This document shows, piece by piece, positions 34,301 through 46,639 of a DNA stretch of 64,000 bases. The stretch spans positions 24,904,327 to 24,968,326 of the forward strand of contig NC_052352.1 in NCBI RefSeq assembly GCF_009727055.1. Direction: 5' to 3'. Within the stretch, counting starts at the first letter, position 1. Every line of letters starts with the position of its first letter. The notes under the pieces are model-generated. The model was given only the letters and a program-made list of their open reading frames with translations. It was not told the origin of the DNA and did no database searches. The translations under genes and the position numbers were made by a program. The DNA comes from Benincasa hispida. Taxonomy: Eukaryota > Streptophyta > Magnoliopsida > Cucurbitales > Cucurbitaceae.

Positions 34301-34712
34301 AGCTATCTTCTTTGCATGAAAGTCCTGCAATAAATAGAAAAGATAGAAGTGGAATTGAGGGATGCGTCAATTGAGTTTTTGCTGAAAAAAATCGAGTTGA
34401 AGAAGTCGTTCTTCAAGTGGGTTGTTGCAGTGAGTTTTTCTCCAAGTTCCCTTCATTCAAGCTTATTTTGAGTCCCACAACTCAATCTAAAGCTCCAAGA
34501 GAATAGTAGGGAATATCTTGAGATGGTTCACAATGAGATTTGGAGAATTTTTGCAGTTGAGAATCGAGATTCAGAATGTTCTGCAAAGGTAGTGCTTGAA
34601 ACCCTCTTATTATTGTATGAGCATGCTTTATTTATAGCCAAAATTAATGAATTAGAATGCTTATTGATCATTGTTTCTTCCGTTGCATGCTGATATACTC
34701 CTATAAGATATG
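31343..34712 (+). mobile_element. Family-A LTR with a four-copy internal tandem array
   Basis: It follows the family-A LTR from the 'ggggtaagact' block (31384) to 'gaatgcttattgatcattg' (near 34660). The middle is present four times, starting at 31430, 32101, 32770 and 33408. The front of the LTR is missing. No coding capacity. Confidence 0.7.
31430..34025 (+). repeat. Tandem repeat, four copies of about 0.64-0.67 kb
   Basis: Units start with 'ttc(a/g)ctcc(t/c)acc' at 31430, 32101, 32770 and 33408, giving periods of 671, 669 and 638 bp. Each contains the same series of blocks, including 'aatcatggttatatcaagtgga'-like and 'gtgagggg' words. Before units 2 to 4 the joint reads 'gtggaatttgtgtaaata' or close to it. 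Confidence 0.85.
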
Positions 34713-35635
34713 TTTGTTAAAATGTAGGCTCTGGCTTTTTCGTTAGCCCTGACCCACCTGTCATAGGCATCCCAAACATTTCAGTTTGCATTTGAACTGG
34801 GAAGCAGAGGACATTCCTATATTAAAACGAACCTCAGGTCTTCAACAACTAGTATCGTATTTATGTTTGATTTCCAGTTCGAGTAACCCTCGCCATTGAA
34901 TTTATCGAAAGCTAAAAGTTGAATAAACGAGTTCCACATGCTGAAATATAAACAAAATCTATTAGAAAAATTATATCTAAATCCAATTTTAGCAAAAGTA
35001 ATAAAATACCCAGATTTCTTTATTTATTTGCAACGATACTTTAGTGAGTCAGTATAGATGCTATCGAGGGGCAGTCGAATACTCCTTCATTTAATCAAAA
35101 GATTCCTGACTAAATACTAACTCCAGAATAAATCTTTATTCTATTAGTTATTTAGTTATCGTTTTCGGTCAAGAACTTACTAACACTAAGTAACTATTGT
35201 AATTGTGACCCTCCATTTTTCAGATTTCATAGAATGGTATGGACAGACCCTGATTTGTAAGACAATGTTCAAGACGAAACTATGAAACCCTATTTATTTC
35301 TAAAGTTTAAGTTGTTACGAAACCTATATTACAACCCTCCGAAGGGATAGCCGCGAAAAACAGCTAGTTAATGCCGGCTAAAAACGACAACAGGCACAAC
35401 ATAAGAATCTCATGGTTGAAACTAATAGAAGAGACTGTAGGATATGCTGACACATTTCTTTCACCCACTTACTATGAACTACTTCACCTATTCACCTTGT
35501 TATTGACCCATGCAAACATTTTTTGAATGGAGCAGTTGCGGTAAAAGCGACATGAAGCCCAGCATGATCTCACAGTGTGAACTCTTAGAGACGTGAGAGC
35601 TAAAAATAATATATCATATATATTATTAATATACC
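34713..35635. other. Unidentified, no gene seen
   Basis: No open frame or recognised repeat. Base composition is less AT-rich than its neighbours around 35340-35420 ('gggatagccgcgaaaaacag'). It may be untranslated or LTR sequence of an element not otherwise present here. Confidence 0.3.
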
Positions 35636-36612
35636 ACATGGCGTTGACTCAGTTCTCTTTACTCATAAGACTCCACATGGCGTTGTTCTTCTGCTTTTGT
35701 ATGTGGATGACATGATTATACTAGTGATGATCCTCATAGTATATCTTATCTACAACGTTATCTGAGAGAGCATTTTAAGATGAATGATCTGGGACCCTTC
35801 AACTATTTTCTTGGTCTTCAGGTTTCGTCATGTTCTAGTGGGTATTACTTATCTCAGGCGAAATATGCGTCTGATTTTTTGGCACATTCTGGTATCTCTA
35901 ATACAATCACTGCACCAACTTCATCGGACTCCAATGTTCGTCTGACTTCTTTTGATGGTGTTTCTCTCGAGGACCCTACTCTGTATAGGCAACTTGTTGG
36001 CAGACTCATCTACTAAACCATGACCCGTTCAAGCATTGTCTATGCAGACCATGTGGTCAGTCAATTCATGTCTACTCCTTTTACTATTCATTTCATTGTT
36101 GTTCTTCATATTTTGCGGTATGTTAAGGGAACCCTAGGACATGGTCTTCAGTCTTTTCTCGGTCCTCCTTGATTCTCTCTAGCTATATTGATGCTGACTG
36201 GGCTAGTGATCCCACCGATAGACAATCCACCACATGTTACGATTTTTATCTTGGTGATTCTCTCATCTCCAGACAGAGTAAGAAACAAACTATTGTTTCT
36301 CGTTCCAGCATATAGTCGAGATATGAGGCACTTGCTTCTAAATTCTTATGACTTCGTTGGCTCCTAGCTGACATGAGGGCTCCTAAGCCACTACTACCAT
36401 TCTTCATTGTGACAACCATAGTGCTATTCAAATTGCTCATAATGATGTTTTTCATGAAAGAACGAAGCACATTGAGACTGACTCTACGCCTTCAAGCCAT
36501 CTCTACGATCGAGCACCTAACTGACACCTTCACTAAAGTACTCTCTCCTGCATGATTTGGTCAGCTATCTTAAACTCAAGTTGGTCTCTACTCACCTGAG
36601 TTTGAGGGGCAT
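35636..36612 (+). pseudogene. pol: Copia RT-RNase H relic with polypurine tract
   Basis: A plus-strand remnant of the 3' part of a copia polyprotein. It has 'YVDDM' at 35700-35714 and an open stretch 35780-36016 with 'MNDLGPFNYFLGLQVSSCSS' and 'YLSQAKYASDFL', then 'DPTLYRQLVGRLIY'. Broken RNase H pieces follow to about 36555, including 'TLRLQAISTIEHLTDTFTK'. 'gagtttgaggggca' at about 36599-36612 is the polypurine tract, next to the LTR start TGTTAATG at 36613. The lineage differs from the 25-30 kb element, judging by sequence. Confidence 0.8.
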
Positions 36613-36850
36613 GTTAATGTGTATAGGTTTGTTGGGTGGTTACCTTATTTGGTGGGTTGTTGAGAAGTTCTTTTACATCTATTTTTGGTTATCTCACCTT
36701 AGATAAACATACATTTATTTTACCTGTTATAAGCATAAAATAGAAATATAGAATACGATGTTATTTCAACTATAATTTTCTGTGACTATATCTTTTTGGT
36801 TTTAATTATTTAAAATATCTTGTATCAATATATTTATTGTTCGTCTTCCA
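36613..36850 (+). repeat. 3' LTR start of the copia relic
   Basis: It begins TGTTAATGTG immediately after the polypurine tract. The right end is not determined. No second LTR copy was found in the window. Confidence 0.45.
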
Positions 36851-38400
36851 TATAGGCATATCAACTGTGATTTTTTTTTGTCTAATTAATATGGGACATA
36901 ATTAATTGCATTTCTAACTACAATCTTGTTGGTGTAGTTCTGGTTAAAAATACACTTTTGGTTCCTAAACTTAAAATATCATAAACGTAATAATTTAGTT
37001 CTTAAACTTTAGTTGGTAATGATTTAGTTTATATTTTTAAATTTATAACAATAGTCACTAAACTTTACTACCTAACAATTTAAACGTAGAATTTGTAATA
37101 ATTTAGGCCCTATAATAAATAAATATTTATTAAGGCCTAATTTCATAACCATTTCATTTTTTTGTTACCAAATGAAAAAATATTTATAGTAGCGTTTTTT
37201 CATCTTTTGAGGGTTGATTCGTGGTCCGATCAAGCTAAAATTTTGATAGCATGTTCCTGACACGAGTGTCTTCAATCTTGATGGTGCAGTTTTCTTTTGG
37301 AACTACCTACAACAAGTTACAATGGGTAGTATCGTATTCTTGAATTTTCACCCGATTAAACTAGTTTTTTAGCTCCTCGATCATCTCGTATCTTTCTCAA
37401 AACGAAAAATATTGTTATTGAATTATATTATACATACTTGACTTGAGGAAGAAACTAATCCACCAGTAAGGGAAGACTGGGATGCATAATGGATTTGAAT
37501 TTGAAACAATGATAATAAAGTAGTAAGTAAAGAATAACTTCCCAAAAATCTGTGATTTTTTTTTATTAACATAACGTATTAATGTTAAATATTCATCATT
37601 AAACTTAAACTATAGTTTAAAGTTAATTATCAACACTTCAATATTTTTCTTGTTAGTTGTAGGCTTGAAAATTCATAAAAGAACTGAAAATCATTATTAT
37701 TTTGAGAAGGAAATGGCATTACATACAGTTTTGAATTTAGAATCTGATACCATGACATGTTGAATCACCACAAAATTAAAAAAATTTATAAACTAATAGA
37801 TTTTGATAAACTCAATATAATCAAATATTTAAACACCTACTCTCTGGAGATGGTGTTCAAGGTGGTTGGCATCTTAAGTTTGAAGGAGACTCATGAGTGT
37901 CAGCTAACTGCATTAATGCTCCAATGAGCTGTTGCCTTATACAAAGGTAAATAAAATATGAACTCTTATATGTATTAATAACATGAAAATTTTTACTCTC
38001 CCACGTGAATATTAAATACTGCAAACAAATAAAAGTAATTTAACTCCTCTTTATGAAGGTCACCCATCAACTTGTACGTGGTTTTATGAGAATTGTGAAA
38101 TATTGAACTCTATTGGTTCAAAATTTTTATTCTTGCACGTGGTTGAAAACAAGCATAGATAAAATATTTATATTTTATGAAAGAGATTACTAAATTTTGA
38201 ACCAATGGATAAATAATTTACAAAGGGTAGTTGTGTGTTTGTGTTGACTTGACTTATTTGTTTGAAATTTTGTTATGATTAAATTTGATATCCTTCTAAT
38301 TCACGAACATCTCCAAAACAGAGCATTAAAGAGTGAAATCGCCTCGACCTCACCTGTCTCTCTTGAAAAAAAGTGATAAATGACTCTTGCGTGCTCTCTC
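36851..38400. other. AT-rich intergenic DNA
   Basis: No gene, domain or clear repeat is visible. The stretch 36930-37120 contains repeated 'ttaaactt' phrases of the kind seen in decayed retroelements. Confidence 0.35.
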
Positions 38401-38403
38401 CAT

Positions 38404-38660
38404 TTTAGGGCGTGTTTGGAAAGCTGGAATATAATCAGGATTACTGAAAATCAGATGAGTGTTGGAAAAAATGAATAATCAAAGCTGGAGCGAAAATGAG
38501 ATCGTGAAATATGAAAATGATGAGAAAGTGGATTAGATTGAAAACTATCGGAACGGAATGAGTTTTGTATTAAAAATCGGACTTAAAACGTTGAATCCAA
38601 ACATGAATTTTTTATTACATTACATTACAATCTCATTCCGTTAGGGACCGCTAAATATAC
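38404..38660. repeat. MITE-like 'gggcgtgtttgga' sequence
   Basis: It starts 'agggcgtgtttggaaagctg', a common plant MITE-type opening, and later shows 'gttgaatccaaacatgaa', which is loosely complementary. The right end near 'gttagggaccgc' is uncertain. Confidence 0.35.
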
Positions 38661-38767
38661 CCTCAGAGGGAAGGGAAGTTTGGTGTTGATTTTAAATGAT
38701 AAATGATGATCCAGTAAAAAAGAAAAAAAAAAAAAAAAAAGATAAATGAAGGTAACAAATGTGATCA

Positions 38768-38945
38768 TTATGGATGTTCATGGGTTGAGTTGGGTTGGGT
38801 TGAAAGACTTTTTAGACTCAACTCAATTGTTCAGGTTGTAGATTTTTTCAACCAAAATAAAGTTTATTGAAAAATGAACCCAACCCAACCATGAAATATT
38901 TGGGTTGGGTTTGGGTTAATCGGGTCATTTATTTACAATTTTGTT
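38768..38945. repeat. 'gggttgggtt' MITE-like repeat
   Basis: 'gttcatgggttgagttggg' at the left and 'gggttgggtttgggttaatc' near 38910, with 'aacccaacccaaccatga' between them. It is the same family as 41999-42602 and 57372-57954. Confidence 0.5.
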
Positions 38946-39145
38946 ATAAAAAGAAGCAAAACGTAAATATGTAAAAATCTAATTTAATTATTTTCATATA
39001 TTGAATTAAGATTAACAACTCAATTTCAATTGATATAGTGAAAATTTTCTTTCTAAAGTGAAAAGAAACTACTTTTAAGAGTTATTGAAGAATAAATTAT
39101 TTAAAAAAATATATTGAAATGAAATAAAATTAAAATCAATATATA

Positions 39146-39170
39146 NNNNNNNNNNNNNNNNNNNNNNNNN
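39146..39170. other. Assembly gap, 25 N
   Basis: Exactly 25 undetermined bases. The inverted left arm begins immediately after it. A fixed size such as 25 suggests a placeholder rather than a measured gap. Confidence 0.95.
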
Positions 39171-41132
39171 AAGAGAGAGATTAGCAATAATTAAAATTAC
39201 TTTGTAGCTCTGAAACCGCTCTTCTCTTGAATTGACCAACATGAATGACTACTAGAGTTGACCTACTATCTTTTGGACTCAGAACCGTGTTGTGGGACCC
39301 CGTGGATGAAGAAAACGCGAGAGAGAGAAAGATATGGAAAAGACTAATTTTTGCAAAATTGAAAAACTATTTTTTGAAAAACTATTTTGCAAAATTGGCA
39401 AAACTTTTTTTTCAGCCCAATTTTGAAAAACTATTTTGCAAATTTAGCAAAATTTTATTAATATAAATAGAAAGGCTCAATTTTTGAAAAAAAGCCATGC
39501 AACAATTGCATGAACCAAATAATAGAACTCAACACGTATAATCCACTATCTTAGTAGGCTTAATGTCGCCACTATAAGTCAACAACTTAGCCCACTATTT
39601 TTGTTAGTGGAAGTTATCCAACAAAAGTTTGGATGTTTTTCCACTAAACTTTAGTCAAAGGGCAAAATAGTTATTTGTCAAAGTCAAACTTTAACCAAAA
39701 TGTCAATAATTTTTGACTTTTTTATGATTTTTTCCGTGTTGACTAATTTTGACCTCCCGAGCATGAATTCACTTTCATTTTCATTTCTCGAAATTCAAAT
39801 CAACATTTGAATATTCAGGTCGGTCAAAGTTTAACTTTTCAAAGTCAAAAAGTCAATTTTCTTTGACTTTTTACATCTTTTGACAATTTCATCATTTTCC
39901 GAGCTCCGAAATATGAACGTATTCATATTTTGGGATATATTAAATCACACATTTAAATATTAAAGTTTGTATCTCTAAACTGAAAACCCGGACACTTATA
40001 TCAATATACTTGTTGGTTTCTTTCTCTCTTCACTTAATTCGAACAATTCGAATGTTCTATTAATACTGTTCTAAGTTAATATTCATATGAGCTAGTAGGA
40101 GAACCTATGGACCTATAGATCATGGGATCCACCGATCCGAAGATTAGCTGGCTAAACTCTTTAGACAGAGCTAATCAACATTCGTCAACTAACGGTCCAT
40201 TCCACACCAAAGTCTCGTAGTTGCACTCCCCTCACTATAAGATATATTTGTGTCCATTTGATATAACCATGATTAGTAAGCTAATCCTTCACAGGTTGTT
40301 GAAATCTCGGCTGGGTCAAAAACCGTTTTTTCCCCCCGGAGACCTACATCTTATTCCTTAAGTTCCTCATTGATCCTTAATGAATAATGTTTAGGTACAA
40401 CCAATAAACTGAATCCTTCTGTGCCAAAGGAGAGTTGGGGCCCCTATTGTTCAAGACCTGGATTTAGTACTAAAGGGAATTAAACCATATTCTATTTATC
40501 TCGTAATAACGGCGTAGGAGTGAATTTCGTCTTGCACCCAATGTTCCCAGCTATTCCACCCGATCTTACACCCTGAAAATGGGAGGCTTATTGGGCCAAA
40601 CGATGATGAGCTAGCCCTCTACCTATGTAATTACTAAGGATAATTCACGAGTAGAACAGGAGTTCATTAGGTACGCTAGGTCAGTCACATTAACGACCAT
40701 AGTCCCAGTTTTATATATAAACGGACATTTTAGAACGTTAAACGTGACATATTTGCATGGTTTAGTCTTATAAAACTCCATTGCGTAGGAATGCCTATTC
40801 CACTTTTACATCTATCTCTATATTGAACGATTCGGATCACATCGTTCTATAACTACTACAAAGTGGGCCGCATCCATAGTGTCCCAGAAAAGGATGCCAA
40901 CATTATTCATATACTTATAGATCATGTTGGCTACATATCTTGACTTGAATCAACATTTATTTCACTATCATATAAGTTTCAATACTACATTTAAATAGCC
41001 TCAGGACCATTAGTTTTATTGGATTTAAGATTACAATTTCGAATATACAACTCTTTTCGTAAAAAACACAAACTAAAATATGTTTTATTAATTTACAATA
41101 CTACTGACGAGTTTTAGGACATAAAATCTACA
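39171..41132 (-). mobile_element. Family-A LTR in the left arm
   Basis: Reverse complement of 58795-60668. Its start (TGTTGG in the other copy) reads 'taca' on the plus strand at about 41129-41132. About 225 bp of its 3' end are missing because the 25-N gap cuts it. Confidence 0.75.
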
Positions 41133-41998
41133 TTAAAAAGTAAAAGAGCATACACGAATTATACATGGAAATCCCCTTCTTATTTAAAGAGTAAAAACCG
41201 CAGGACTTGTTGAGGAGTCCAGCTCTTGCCAACTTTCTCTTGATTATGATAAAAATGAGAAAAAGCTATCCAAATCAATCATATATAGGTTCACTATCTA
41301 CCAATACTTTCATACATAAAAAGATGAACACTTGAGAGATAAAAAGAATGAAATCACCCAGTTTTATAGGAGTTTGGTTTTGGCAGCCATTACTACAAAC
41401 CAGACTACCAAAAAACGATCCAACATCAAAACGAGTCCTATGTGTCTTGAACACATTGACCAAATTCTTCTTGCAAGGTCCAACGGTTCAAAATCCTAGC
41501 AAATCAATAATTTATTATAAATATTGTCGCTGAAAAATGAATTGCGATCTTTCTTCGATTTTTTTGACCGCACTTTTCACTCTTTTTTTCCTTAGATCAT
41601 CCTCATATCATATAAAAGAAAAAACCTAGGACTTTTCAAGATGGACAATCTTAAAAATTAGCCCGTAATTGGGCCCACAAAACACCAATTGAAAATAAAG
41701 TCTTTGCCTTGTGCAACAAGTGGGTGGACACCCACAAACAATCAAGACTAAAAAACCAAGAAGCTTTTTTTAGGTAAAGTCAGAAAATGTTTATTAAATT
41801 GTATCCACCAATTGTATTAGTTTCTTTTATTATCATTATTGTTATTATTTTATATGACTTTTAATGGATAAAATAAGAAATATTGAATTAATCTTGCATA
41901 ACAAATAAAAATTCTATGAAAACGTAGAAATAATCGATGAAAAATGTTGAAAGTCAATGAAAATTAGTATAGTGAGAATATCTAAACCAATTACGAGA

Positions 41999-42602
41999 GG
42001 TGTTCAAATGCTCGCGACACCCAACAACTCCGACTATTCCAAACCCAAAATTGAGTTTGAGTTGGTGTTGAGTTTAGTTTTAATTGGGTGGGTTTGGTTG
42101 AATTTTTTTTTATTTTTTTTCGGGTTGGGTTTTGGTTTGTGTTACATTTTAAAAATTCGGCGTTGACCCAACCCAAACCAAATTTTCCTAATTATTATTA
42201 TATATTATTATATTATATTTAATATATATATATATATAAATTATGAATATTATTAACCATATATATTCTTATGATGTTTGGGTATGAAGTTGTAATAGAA
42301 TTATCTTGGATTTTGATATTTAATATTTTGAGTTTTATGAAAAGTTAATTGTCAATATGTGTTTGTACACACAATTTTAAGTAATTTAAGTTAATAAAAG
42401 AGGTAAAATAAAAAAAAATAAATTAAATAAATAGCCCGAAGACCCAACCCAACCTAACCCGAAAGCACTAATCTAAATTTTAAGAATGGGTTGGGTTAGG
42501 GACTTATTCGGTTCATATCGAAGTTCCGAACATAACGAATCTAATTTTTCAGGTGATTGGTCCATAAATCTGTCCAATCTAATCTACCCATGTACACTCC
42601 TA
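41999..42602. mobile_element. 'gggttgggtt' MITE-like element, left arm
   Basis: It begins 'ggtgttcaaatg' and ends 'catgtacactcct', weak inverted ends of about 12 bp. The interior has 'gggttgggtt' words and their complement ('cccaacccaaccta'), with (TA)n at 42223-42238. It is non-coding. The right-arm partner is 57372-57954. This type is common in plants and often put with hAT-like MITEs (uncertain). Confidence 0.5.
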
Positions 42603-45179
42603 CCAAATTACAAGTGATCGTTGGGCTAACTATATATAGAGATGTGTGTTTGTGTTTGATCAAGTGCGTAATAAAAAGTTTTTCACCAATAGAAGTTTGA
42701 TATTTCACAATTCTCTCATGAAAAACCACCGTACAATATTGATGGGTGGCTTTCAATAAAGTTGAATTAAATTTTTGTGTTGTTTCCCGCCATTTTCATT
42801 TGGGAAAGTATAAAATTTATCAAATTATATTAAATATAAGAAAATTAATAATTTTACGTACCATTGTCAACAATGAACCGAGCCTCAAATGACATTATTC
42901 TCGTAGGATGAATACTTCTTATATCATACACTAGCTCATTTAATGCCAATGAAGTAAGTACTGAGTCAACTCATTCTCTTTCCGGCTAACCATACAACTA
43001 TAATTTAGGTTGAATCTCAAAATTTGCGGCCGAAATTTCTGTAGGAGAAATTTTGTTTTTTTCTTAATTTCTCAAATTTGTAATTTTGAAATTTTTGTTT
43101 TTTTTTGTCAATTTAGCTATGATCAAGGGAAGTGCAAAGGAAGTTTTTCCCCCCTATATTATCATAACAAATCTTTATTTTTCAAAAAAACAACGTATTT
43201 TCACTTTCAAATATTTTTTTAATTGAATTTTCCATCATTTCACTTCAACTTTCTCTCCCCTGATTTTTTCCAATTTGTATCCACTTCTATTTTATAATTA
43301 ACAATTTACAATTATTTTATATGCAAATATTCATGTTTTTATTATTTTGGAATTAATTTCCAATATTTGATATTATTATTGTAATTACGTCTTTCATTTT
43401 TTTTTTTTTAAATTTCTACTTTTTGCATCGACATGTTATACAGATATTTATAATATACATCTAAATGTTGTCTTGCTTTATAGAGATGTGATTAAAAATG
43501 ATCAATTATAAATCTAATTCAGCACCACAATCAAAGTTTTCAATAAAGTATTATAACAATTTCATCCAAATTTTCATAAAAGTTTCATTGATATTTTTCA
43601 TAAATTGCGGACTTCGATATTTCCATGGACATTTAATATTTCGAATCTTCTAATCACAACCATATTTGAAATAGTTGATATAATTTAAATCTATTAAAAT
43701 CTATTAGTTTAAAGGCTTTTGGAATTTTTTTGGTAATTCAATATGGATTATCATATTTTGAGTTCAAAAACTATATGTAATATCATTTTTTTTCTTAAAA
43801 AAAATATGATTTTCAACTTGTTGAATATTCTATTAATTTTTAGGGTGTAATAATATCTATGTATCTCCTTCTTTCTCTACTTTTTTTTTTTTTTTTTTTT
43901 AAACCAAGAGGTGAGTATCTCCTCCAATTTTCATCTATGAATAATGGATAAAATGGATTAAGTGAAAATCAATTATAAATTGGGGCAAAAATGAGCAGGA
44001 CAAGGGTTTTGAAATATGACATCTTGCTCTGATAACCATAATTAAATCAAAGTTTTAAGTTAATTAGGTGAAATATAAAATTTAATATTATATACAACAC
44101 TTAAATAAGTGTCTTACACAATATGAGATCTTAGGTATAATTACTATCTGTCACTGTTTAATCAACTGATTAGGGGACAAAACATTGTAATATATTTGTA
44201 ATATTTTAAACAGCTTTGTCATTTTAAAAAACAATCAACCTTAGTATTAAGTATACTTTCGCATTTATGAAAATATAAACATAAATGAAACAAGAAATAT
44301 ATTATCGTCATATATTAAATATATATAATCCCCACACTTATGAAATATACATGGAATGAATCAGGAATATATACCTCACATTATTAAAGTATATCACCTT
44401 TTATGGAATATAAACAATTTTCTTTTACAAGCAACATCTAAAGGGAAAAAGGTATACTTTTATGAAATATAACATTTTCTTTTAACAAGCAACATTTAAA
44501 AGGGAAAAAAGGGATTCAATAGAATGGCATCCGGATATTTAATACATCTCAATATATTAATATAATTTTTTTATATGTCCAATTGTGGTAGTTTGTAATT
44601 AAAAAATTTTTCAAAATTGAAAAAAAGAAAAAAAAAAAGTTAGATTTTTCTATAACGATTGACTTTTCTCTCTAAACATTCTCATCTCCCATATATTGGC
44701 TTGAAGGTTTAGATGATGCTAGCTATTGATAAACTAATAGTTTCTTAAATCTTATGGCATTTTTTTTTAAAATGTAAGCTCCAAATATTCTAACTCTTTT
44801 AGTTAACCTATTATATATTTTTGGACGACTGCTGGACCTTTCATATTATGGATGTTTTTCAAAAACTTATTAAGAGAAATAAGGTTGTTTTGAACTTATT
44901 TAGAGAAATTATTGTTATTTTGGGAGAATGAGGCTACAAGTTAACGGGTTGAGGATTCGATTAATGTAAGAGGTCGAACGTTGAGAACTCGACAAACAAA
45001 GGGAAAAACATTGAATAATTAGTGTGTCGAAGGTTGAAGTTTCGACATACATAAGTCAAAACTTTGACTCTCGACAAGGAAGTTAAGTGGGCTGAAGGAA
45101 ATCTCGCAAATTTTGTGATGAGGATCTCGCCTCTAGAAGGGAATTCTCGCTAGAAATGTGGGCTGAATCTTGCGTGTAA

Positions 45180-45320
45180 GGTGAGCATTGCTAGAAGACA
45201 GTTTGTTAAAGAAATGCTTGATCTCGCTCATAGGATTCTCACTCATGAGGGAGGATCTCTCTCATGAGGATTCTCGCTCATGAGGAGGAATCTCGCTCGT
45301 GAGGGTAAATTCACTCCAAG
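45180..45320 (+). repeat. 'tctcgctcatgagga' minisatellite, left arm
   Basis: About five imperfect copies of a 15-24 bp unit containing 'ctcgctcatgagga', upstream of the MuDR-PMD gene. The right-arm partner at 54765-54850 is cleaner. Confidence 0.6.
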
Positions 45321-45649
45321 AATGCAGTTGAGGTTCCTCTATCCAACCAATGTTGCCCCTGCCTCCAATTCCCTGCGCGATTCCTGCATGCATTGACCGA
45401 CTGCATGCATGCTCCCTCTGCCGCCACAATCCGGATTTCCCTGCTCCAATTCCTCTGCATATGCATTGACGCATGCATGTGCCCTCTGCCAATAGCCTTA
45501 ATACCTCTTCAACCCACCCCAAATCCATGGGTAGAAGTGTTCAACACTCACCTACATCCTTTAAACTCATCTCTTCATTTTTAGCTCACTCACTTCACTC
45601 CTCGATAATTTTGTGTCCCTCTTCATTTTTGCTCACTCACTCTCCTCGA

Positions 45650-46010
45650 TAGCTCACTACCTGATTTTGCTCACCCCTCTCCCCTTGATTTTGCTTCACT
45701 GCCCCTTCACATCACTGCCTCCTCACTGCCTTTCGAAATAACCTGCAAAATCATCTTCCTTTCCTCCCATTTCTATTTCTATTTCTCTTCTTTGTTCATT
45801 TAATACAAATTTATTTCCTCACACAACTATACTGGTTCGTTACTCTACATTAAATTTTTTATTTTTAAGAATAATATACATTTTATTTTTGTTCCTTATA
45901 TTATTATTTTTTATAGATTATTATTTTTTAATTTTTGTAGTTATGTTGTAGATAACAAATAACAGGAAAAAAGGAGGTGAACGTTGTCAACTTGAAAGGA
46001 AAAAAGAGAA
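45650..46010 (+). promoter_or_regulatory. Leader region of the left MuDR-PMD gene
   Basis: A C/T-rich stretch (45655-45830, 'cccctctccccttgatttt') typical of a plant 5' UTR, followed by AT-rich, intron-like sequence. 'ttatgttgtag' ends at about 45952, a possible acceptor. The reading frame proper begins near 46640. Inferred from layout only. Confidence 0.3.
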
Positions 46011-46639
46011 CTACCGTCGGAATCTTGAGTTGAACTTATGATAATTTGAAAAGTTAGTTTTATTCTTAATGATATTTGAATTTTATTGTAGTTTAACTTT
46101 GATGTTTATAGTTGTTAAAATGTTTAGTTTTATTGTTATGTTTTAAAGATTGATATTAATAGTTAATACAAAATTATTGTGATTAGTTAGTATAGTTTCA
46201 AAAGTTTAATATAAGTTTATAAATTTTAGTTTATTCATATGAAAAAATTATTATTGTTCATTTTTATTGTGATAAGTTGATATTTTCTAGTATTAAACTT
46301 TGAAAATATAGTCAAAAATAGTTTAAAGTTTAATTTAATTTAATTTTTTTTATTTTGTATTAAAATTGAAAAAATAGTTTTAAAAAGTTACCTCATCTTC
46401 TAATTTGAAGTTTTAATTATTGTTATTTTTAAAAATAGTTATAAAAGTTTAATTTTATTGTTATGTTTTAAAAATAATTATAAAAAGTTTTAATTATTGT
46501 TATGTTTAAAAAGTTGATGTTCATAAAGCTTAAAGTTTATGTTTATAAACTAAAAGAATTAATATTTTTTAATATACTTCTTATAAAAAGTATAATACAA
46601 AAAATGATATTGGCTCTCTTTTTTTTTTTTTTTTTTTTT

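Noticed and set aside
42050..42500. 'gggttgggtt' words taken as telomere-like repeats
   Set aside because: The unit is not the plant telomere repeat TTTAGGG, and it recurs as dispersed elements of about 0.2-0.6 kb with defined ends.
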